From contig NZ_SACL01000012.1 in the NCBI RefSeq assembly GCF_004005855.1, forward strand, positions 30,876-94,875: 64,000 bases of DNA, read 5' to 3'. Under the pieces are notes generated by a model that made no database searches, was not told where the DNA came from, and saw only the letters and a list, made by a program, of their open reading frames with translations. Source of the DNA: Rhodovarius crocodyli (GTDB taxonomy: Bacteria > Pseudomonadota > Alphaproteobacteria > Acetobacterales > Acetobacteraceae). The translations under genes were made by a program, and so were the position numbers. Shown here one piece after another: positions 59,789 to 64,000 of the stretch (position 1 is its first letter; each line of letters begins with the position of its first letter).

Positions 59789-60063
59789 TGAGGCGTGCGG
59801 CGACCCTGGCAGCATTGCTGCTAATCACCACGCTCGGGGCCTGCGCGTCACAGCCCCTGCCGCTCGCAGGCGGTGATCCGCCGGGGTTCTTCCTTGGGCT
59901 GTTCCACGGGTGGTCATGCACCGTCGCGCTATGGATCGGCCTATTCACAGGCGATCGCATTTACGCGTTTCCCAACGCAGGCTGGTGGTACGACTTTGGT
60001 TTCGTGAGCGGTGTGTGGACATGGGGCCTGCTCCTGATAAATGCCGCGAGCGAAAGAAGGTAA
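59788..60063 (+). CDS. Lipoprotein co-transcribed with the repressor
   Basis: The 91-residue protein has a lipoprotein signal with lipobox LGAC near residue 19, then GFFLGLFHGWSC, LWIGLFTGDRIYAFPNAGWWYDFGF. The GL-HG and N-G-WYDFGF motifs match a small envelope protein family seen in many bacterial genomes, function unknown. It starts within the repressor stop (TGATG) and ends before a terminator, so it is expressed in the lysogen. It may be a superinfection-exclusion or conversion factor; this is inferred from context. Confidence 0.75.
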   Translation: MRRAATLAALLLITTLGACASQPLPLAGGDPPGFFLGLFHGWSCTVALWIGLFTGDRIYAFPNAGWWYDFGFVSGVWTWGLLLINAASERR

Positions 60064-60084
60064 CGTCCACGTCGCCCGAACGAG

Positions 60085-60112
60085 CCCCGCCGACTGGGCG
60101 GGGTATTTTTTT
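60085..60112 (+). terminator. Rho-independent terminator of the repressor-lipoprotein unit
   Basis: CCCCGCC and GGCGGGG form a 7-bp GC stem with a 5-base loop, followed by TATTTTTTT. It lies 22 bases past the lipoprotein stop and separates the lysogenic transcript from the plus-strand early operon. Confidence 0.88.
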
Positions 60113-60121
60113 GCCTAGACA

Positions 60122-60165
60122 TTTGCATTTTTGCAGTTGCACTGGTTTGCAGAATTGCACATAGT
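60122..60165 (+). promoter_or_regulatory. Tandem TTTGCA operator/promoter of the rightward early operon
   Basis: Five direct copies of TTGCA start at 60123, 60131, 60137, 60147 and 60156, spaced 6-10 bases. Three are TTTGCA as in the repressor palindrome. TTGCAC (60137-60142) and CATAGT (60160-60165), 17 bases apart, could be -35 and -10. This suggests that the repressor also silences the operon starting at 60207. Confidence 0.55.
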
Positions 60166-60206
60166 GGGCTCACACAGAGCCCACCCCGGGCTCGGAGGAG
60201 AGCCCG

Positions 60207-60497
60207 ATGAGCGAGACGAAGACGGAGCAGAAGGCGGCCCACACTCCGGGGCTGTCACCACGCGGCGCGATCCTGTGGGGCGCTGTGATGCAGGGGCGGG
60301 CGAAGCGCGATGGTGACGAGGCGCTTCTCCGGCACATGGCTCGCCTGGAGCGGGATCGCTCGGCGCTGCTGGAGGCGCTGGAAGGCGCCGTCGAGAGCCT
60401 GAAGCAGCTATGCGTTGACCAGCATCCGGACAATGTGTGCTGCCACCACCTCTGCGCAGCCCTCGCCGCCATCGCCTCCGCGCGTGGGGAGGGCTGA
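60207..60497 (+). CDS. Phage early protein, unknown
   Basis: The 96-residue protein starts MSETKTEQKAAHTPGLSPRG and has a helical centre (LLRHMARLERDRSALLEALEG) and CVDQHPDNVCCHHLC, a Cys/His-rich tip that may bind metal. GGAGGAGAG lies 7 bases upstream. First gene of the rightward operon. No family is recognised. Confidence 0.62.
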   Translation: MSETKTEQKAAHTPGLSPRGAILWGAVMQGRAKRDGDEALLRHMARLERDRSALLEALEGAVESLKQLCVDQHPDNVCCHHLCAALAAIASARGEG

Positions 60498-60499
60498 GC

Positions 60500-60850
60500 A
60501 TGTCCATTCTCGCCACCTACGCCCAGCAGATCGACGCGATGCACCGCCGGGCTGTCGATGCCGTCACGGATGCCGACGCTGAGGCGTTCTACGAGCGCAA
60601 GCTGACCGCGCTGTATCAGCTGCGCATGTTCTGTGAAGCGGCTGATCCCGTCGCGGACGCCATGGCCACGGACCAGCAGACGACCGAGGACGGTCTGAGC
60701 CTGGGCGCCATGATGGTCGATCTGGCCAGCGGGATCGTCTCGGACATCGAGCGCGACTGCGATCGAGCGGCCCAGAATAGCCTGCCGCACGTCGCGTTCG
60801 ACAATGCTCGCGCCGCCTACCGCCAGTCGGACAGGGAGTATCGGGCATGA
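60500..60850 (+). CDS. Phage early protein, unknown
   Basis: The 116-residue protein is helical and acidic (YAQQIDAMHRRAVDAVTDAD, YERKLTALYQLRMFCEAADP). No family is recognised. It starts 2 bases after the previous stop and overlaps the next start as ATGA. An upstream frame start at 60437 is rejected as antisense-like composition. Confidence 0.62.
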   Translation: MSILATYAQQIDAMHRRAVDAVTDADAEAFYERKLTALYQLRMFCEAADPVADAMATDQQTTEDGLSLGAMMVDLASGIVSDIERDCDRAAQNSLPHVAFDNARAAYRQSDREYRA

Positions 60851-61155
60851 CCGACTTCCGCGATCCGTCGCCGAGCGACCTTGCCGACTGGGGCGACCGC
60901 CCGCGCACGCCGCCGGCTCATATCGACGGGATGCGCCTCGTTTCGAAGGACGAGTTTTTCACCACGGTGGGCGCGCTCAATGTCCATCCGCGTTCGCTGG
61001 AGACGTTCCGCAGCACATGGGAGGCCAGCAACACGCGCAAGGTGCTGGGATACTCTTACCCCGGCTGGAGGAACCCCGGCGACACAAAGGCTTACTTCGT
61101 GTGCGCTCGAACCTTCCCCGCCCTCGCCGCCGCGCGCGGGGAGGTGCGGTCGTGA
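60847..61155 (+). CDS. Phage early protein, unknown
   Basis: The 102-residue protein has HIDGMRLVSKDEFFTTVGALNVHPRS and NTRKVLGYSYPGWRNPGDTKAYFV, a compact alpha/beta look. No family is recognised. Coupled on both sides by overlaps (ATGA before, GTGA after). Confidence 0.6.
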   Translation: MTDFRDPSPSDLADWGDRPRTPPAHIDGMRLVSKDEFFTTVGALNVHPRSLETFRSTWEASNTRKVLGYSYPGWRNPGDTKAYFVCARTFPALAAARGEVRS

Positions 61156-61421
61156 CCGCCCCCATCGCGCCCGTGATGCCTGTGCCGCCGCCTGTGTTCC
61201 CGGTGATGCCTGTGCATTCGCCCTATGTCGATGACCGGCTGAGCGAGGACGACGCCTATGTTCTGGCCCGGGCTGCTCAGCTGATCCGCAAGCAGGCTGA
61301 CCAGTTCCCGAACCAGAACGGTGCGTGCGTCCTGCTGATCCAGGCCGCACACCTCGATGCCCTGGCCCGCGACGACAGCGAGGAAGCTGTTCGCCTCGTC
61401 AACGTGATGGGGAGGTGGTGA
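61152..61421 (+). CDS. Small phage protein, unknown
   Basis: The 89-residue protein starts at GTG (GTGA overlap) with a Pro/Val-rich run (APVMPVPPPVFPVMPV), then a helical part (EDDAYVLARAAQLIRKQADQF, ACVLLIQAAHLDALA). No family is recognised. Confidence 0.58.
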   Translation: MTAPIAPVMPVPPPVFPVMPVHSPYVDDRLSEDDAYVLARAAQLIRKQADQFPNQNGACVLLIQAAHLDALARDDSEEAVRLVNVMGRW

Positions 61422-61729
61422 TGGCTGAGAGCAACCTTTACTGCCGGGTCGAAAACAATCCGTCCGGCGGCACCACGGTTCACGCCTGCGACGCGCTGCA
61501 AAGTGTCCTCACCTCTGGTCCGTGGCAAAGCGCGGGAGCGCATATCTCCACGTTCCGCAGCGTCAAGGGGGCGGCCTACTCGCACCGCCTCGTGATTAAC
61601 CCGCTCAAGAAGCAGGGGCGGGGTCTGATCGCCAACTTCTGCCCGTTCTGCGCTGAGCCGCTGAATGGCGAGGCATCGGCATCCTTCGCTCAGGTTGCCC
61701 GCCAGCAGGCGGCGAAGGTGGTGCTGTGA
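61421..61729 (+). CDS. Small phage protein with CPFC motif
   Basis: The 102-residue protein has NLYCRVENNPSGGTTVHAC near its start and LIANFCPFCAEPLNGE near its end. CPFC plus an upstream Cys pair suggests a zinc ribbon. No function is recognised. It overlaps both neighbours (TGATG, GTGA). Confidence 0.6.
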   Translation: MAESNLYCRVENNPSGGTTVHACDALQSVLTSGPWQSAGAHISTFRSVKGAAYSHRLVINPLKKQGRGLIANFCPFCAEPLNGEASASFAQVARQQAAKVVL

Positions 61730-62700
61730 CCAGCCAGCTCCTTCCGATCCCCGAGCGGGGCGAAGCATGGCATGACCTGCGCGCACGGCATGTGGGCGCG
61801 AGCGAGGTTGCCGGGCTCTATGACCTGCCCGACGCGCCGGACTACCTCATGGGCCGCTACGCCCTGTGGATGGTCAAGGCTGGCCGCATGCCGCGCCCCG
61901 AGGTGGACAACCCGCGCACCCGCGCCGGCCTAGCGCTGGAAGATGCCATCGCACTGCTGGCCGCCGAGCAGCAGGGCTGGGAGGTTCTTCCTGGTCGCTA
62001 CGCCAGCCACCCGTGCGGCCTCGGCGCAACGCTGGACCGTATCATTGCGGCGCCGGGCCCGAACGACGGGAATGTTTCCGGCCCTGGCTGCCTGGAATTG
62101 AAAAATGTCGATTTCATCCAGCACCGCCGGAAGTGGACGGGCGGCGAACCGCCCATGCACATCCTGTTGCAGCTGCAAGCGCAGTTGCTGGCCACCGGCT
62201 TCACCTGGGGCGCCGTCGCAGCGCTCGTCGGGGGGAATGACCTTCGGGTCTACCGCTACGGCGTGCGCCCCAAGCTGGTCGAGGACATGGAGCGCCGGGT
62301 GTCCGGGTTCTGGGCCTCGATCCGCGAGGGACGGGTGCCGAACGCGGACGCTAGCTCCAGCGCCTGGGCAGCCATGGCCGCCACGACAGAGCTGGACGAG
62401 GAAGGTGAGGCGCTGGACCTGCGGGACGACGCCGAGGCCGCCGGGCATGCCGACGCGTGGCTCTATCACAAGGCCAAGGCCGCCGAGCACTCCAAGCAGA
62501 TGGACGCGGCCAAGCACCTGCTGATCCAGCGCATCGGGTCGTTCCCGCGCGCCTTCGGTGACGGGTGGAGCGTGGGGCTCTCCGACGTGGCCGCCGTCCC
62601 CGACCGCATCATCACCGCCGACGACATCGGCACCACCATCAAGGGCCGCAAAGGCAGCCGCCAGGCCCGCATCAAGGAAGCCAGCGATGCCAGCGGCTGA
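61726..62700 (+). CDS. YqaJ-type phage exonuclease
   Basis: The 324-residue protein begins IPERGEAWHDLRARHVGASEVAGLYDL, the W--R---IGAS-- entry of YqaJ/lambda-exonuclease-fold nucleases. Later GLALEDAIALLAA (Glu), GATLDRI (Asp), CLELKNVDF (Glu-x-Lys) and the helix LQLQAQLLATG complete the catalytic set. It resects DNA ends for annealing recombination. The GTG start overlaps the previous stop (GTGA). The following genes fit a recombination module. Confidence 0.85.
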   Translation: MTSQLLPIPERGEAWHDLRARHVGASEVAGLYDLPDAPDYLMGRYALWMVKAGRMPRPEVDNPRTRAGLALEDAIALLAAEQQGWEVLPGRYASHPCGLGATLDRIIAAPGPNDGNVSGPGCLELKNVDFIQHRRKWTGGEPPMHILLQLQAQLLATGFTWGAVAALVGGNDLRVYRYGVRPKLVEDMERRVSGFWASIREGRVPNADASSSAWAAMAATTELDEEGEALDLRDDAEAAGHADAWLYHKAKAAEHSKQMDAAKHLLIQRIGSFPRAFGDGWSVGLSDVAAVPDRIITADDIGTTIKGRKGSRQARIKEASDASG

Positions 62701-63046
62701 GGTCCAGCGCGCCGTTTACGCCCTTCCGCTCGATCTTCATCAGGAGATCAGGGCCTATATGGCGCAGTGCGGCCTACGCAACGAGACAGAGGCCGTTCGG
62801 CGCCTGCTGCGGCTGGCTCTGTCGACAAGCGAGAAGCCCGAAGCCCTGGCGCAGCGCCTAGCGCGGGAAATCCGAACTCTTGGTCTGCGGCCGGCCTTCT
62901 CGGCTGTCCTGGCCTGCCACCCGCTGTTCACGGAGGCGCGCTTCTTCGACGCCGAGCGCGCGCTCGTTTTCAAGACAACCAACGGGGCAATGTTCCGCGT
63001 GAGCGCGGGGCGTGTCGAGCCCGTCCAGAAGGAAGCCAGCGAATGA
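62687..63046 (+). CDS. Ribbon-helix-helix-like phage protein
   Basis: The 119-residue protein has AVYALPLDLHQEIRAYMAQCGLRNETEAVRRLLRLAL (key parts LPLDLHQEIRAYM and NETEAVRRLLRLAL), a ribbon-helix-helix pattern. A second domain of about 60 residues ends FKTTNGAMFRVSAGRV. It may bind DNA or regulate the recombination genes it lies between. It overlaps the exonuclease end by 14 bases and the next ATG by 4. Confidence 0.62.
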   Translation: MPAAEVQRAVYALPLDLHQEIRAYMAQCGLRNETEAVRRLLRLALSTSEKPEALAQRLAREIRTLGLRPAFSAVLACHPLFTEARFFDAERALVFKTTNGAMFRVSAGRVEPVQKEASE

Positions 63047-63906
63047 ACGAGGTCGTGGAGCACGCTCCGAACAACCCCTTCGCCAAGGCCGCGCCGCAGC
63101 ATATCTCCGCCGGCGCCGTGGCCATCGAGAGCGAGCGCGCCGTAGCCGAGGCGCAGGGCCGCCTGGTGATCGCCAAGCGGTTCCCCCGCGACGAGGCCGC
63201 AGCCTTTGCCCGGGCCATGGAAGCCTGCCGCCGGCCATCGCTGGCCGAGGTGGCCAACTACCGCTTCCCGCGCGGCGGGCAGTCCGTGGAAGGCCCGTCG
63301 ATCCGCCTGGCCGAGGAACTGGCGCGCTGCTGGGGCAACATCGCCTATGGCATGCGCGAGCTGTCCAGGCGCGACGGCGAAAGCGAGATGGAAGCCTTCG
63401 CCTGGGACCAGCAGACCAACGTGCTGAGCACCCAGACCTTCACCGTGCGCCACCTGCGGGACAAGCGCGGCGGCGGGGAGAAGCTGAAGGACGAGCGCGA
63501 CATCTACGAGGTGACGGCGAACATGGGCTCCAGGCGCCTCCGCGCGCGCATCCTGGCCGTCCTGCCGCCGGACCTAGTGGACGCCGCCGTAGAGGAATGC
63601 CGCAGGACCGTGAAGGAGGGGGGCGGCCAGAAGCCGCTGGCCGACCGCGTGCGCGGCATGACCCAGGCGTTCGTGAAGCTGGGCATCACCGCCGACATGA
63701 TCGCGGCGCGCCTTGGCCGGCCGCTCGACACCATCACGCCCGACGACCTGGCGGAATACCTGGGCATCTTCCAGTCGATCCGTGACGGCGCGTCGAACAT
63801 CAACGAGTGGTTCGGCGCGAAGCAGGATGCCAAGCCGGCCGAGGGAAGCAAGCTGGACCGTCTGGAGCAAGCCGCCACCGCCCCCTGCGCGCAGGGGGAG
63901 GGGTGA
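63043..63906 (+). CDS. Probable recombination (single-strand annealing) protein
   Basis: The 287-residue protein has EACRRPSLAEVANYRFPRGGQ, EGPSIRLAEELARCWGNIAYGMREL and DERDIYEVTANMGSRRLRARILAVLP. This pattern recurs in phage genomes beside YqaJ or RecB-like nucleases. By partner it should be an annealing protein, but it is not clearly RecT, ERF or Rad52 by sequence. It is coupled to the upstream gene by ATGA. Confidence 0.62.
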   Translation: MNEVVEHAPNNPFAKAAPQHISAGAVAIESERAVAEAQGRLVIAKRFPRDEAAAFARAMEACRRPSLAEVANYRFPRGGQSVEGPSIRLAEELARCWGNIAYGMRELSRRDGESEMEAFAWDQQTNVLSTQTFTVRHLRDKRGGGEKLKDERDIYEVTANMGSRRLRARILAVLPPDLVDAAVEECRRTVKEGGGQKPLADRVRGMTQAFVKLGITADMIAARLGRPLDTITPDDLAEYLGIFQSIRDGASNINEWFGAKQDAKPAEGSKLDRLEQAATAPCAQGEG

Positions 63907-63908
63907 GC

Positions 63909-64000
63909 ATGGATCGCTATTTGACGCGCGAGAAAATCAGTGCAGTGCGCGAGATGCATCGGCAGAAAATGAACACTGCTGCGGCGCGCGCCGAGATGAT
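63909..64000 (+). CDS. Partial phage ORF running off the window
   Basis: The first 30 residues are visible (MDRYLTREKISAVREMHRQK, then MNTAAARAEM). They look helical and basic. The ATG is 2 bases after the previous stop, with GGGGAGGGG just upstream. Nothing more can be said. Confidence 0.5.
   Translation, partial: MDRYLTREKISAVREMHRQKMNTAAARAEM

Larger units (their letters stand above)
29136..64000. mobile_element. P22-like temperate podophage prophage (right end outside window)
   Basis: The element starts at the tRNA-Pro fragment and continues past the window edge. It has complete packaging, capsid, short-tail and lysis modules, an SSB/PrimPol/RusA replication module, an immunity region and a recombination module. 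The structural genes look intact with no visible frameshift. No integrase or excisionase is in the window; with this layout they should lie between 64000 and the right attachment site. Presence of an S24 repressor and the tRNA att remnant supports a functional or recently functional lysogen. Confidence 0.92.

Noticed and set aside
61152..61210. Pro/Val-rich repeat as a membrane or collagen-like domain
   Set aside because: The stretch is too short, only about 16 residues, and shows no periodicity beyond chance.

Overview
The window comes from the chromosome of a high-GC alphaproteobacterium, most likely of the Acetobacteraceae (Roseomonas-like). This rests on the protein families and their order: Bug-type solute receptors, COQ9, a CBP3/yceD/rpmF/plsX/fabH block with a divergent bamE, DUF2842, and GC-rich twin-hairpin extragenic repeats. 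No rRNA is present. The assignment is an inference from content; no alignment was run.

Positions 1-29135 are host chromosome. A secreted RTX metalloprotease (5' end outside the window) is followed by a two-gene unit of a Bug solute receptor and a class III CoA transferase. Next come a chemoreceptor with a C-terminal PilZ domain, a small exported protein, peptide deformylase with COQ9, and ribosomal protein S21. Positions 9700-15637 hold a three-gene minus-strand cluster: two exported caspase-fold proteins, one carrying a WD40-like propeller, and an SH3-domain lipoprotein. After a short-chain dehydrogenase comes the cell-envelope block fabH, plsX, rpmF, yceD and a cytochrome bc1 assembly chaperone, with bamE divergent. 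Two methyltransferases, a DUF167 protein, a RutB-like amidohydrolase, a LOV-domain hybrid histidine kinase, apt, a DUF2842 protein and an orphan molybdenum hydroxylase large subunit complete this part.

Positions 29136-64000 are a prophage that runs off the right edge. Its left border is the 3' half of a tRNA-Pro gene (att site). The minus-strand late operon (29465-49937) reads, in transcription order: terS, terL, P22-type portal, scaffold, P22-type coat, adaptor, tail hub, GNAT protein, three ejection-type proteins, fibre, tailspike, a small protein, SGNH-hydrolase tail protein, holin-like protein, endolysin, and an overlapping Rz/Rz1 spanin pair. There is no sheath, tape measure or tube gene, so it is a short-tailed, P22-like phage. 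A strong terminator separates it from a minus-strand early operon (50013-57891). That operon holds about 21 tightly overlapping genes, including SSB, a PrimPol-helicase, RusA and many tiny membrane proteins; an iteron-like repeat cluster lies just past the PrimPol gene.

The immunity region (57882-60165) has two small HTH genes, an S24-type repressor, and a lipoprotein co-transcribed with the repressor. TTTGCA-type operator motifs flank the repressor on both sides. A plus-strand operon from 60207 carries small unknown genes, a YqaJ-type exonuclease and a probable annealing protein. The integrase is expected beyond 64000.

The most interesting items are the exported caspase pair with its lipoprotein, the phage iteron cluster inside a small coupled ORF, the repressor-lipoprotein lysogeny unit with shared operators, and the LOV kinase whose Hpt-like domain has lost its histidine.
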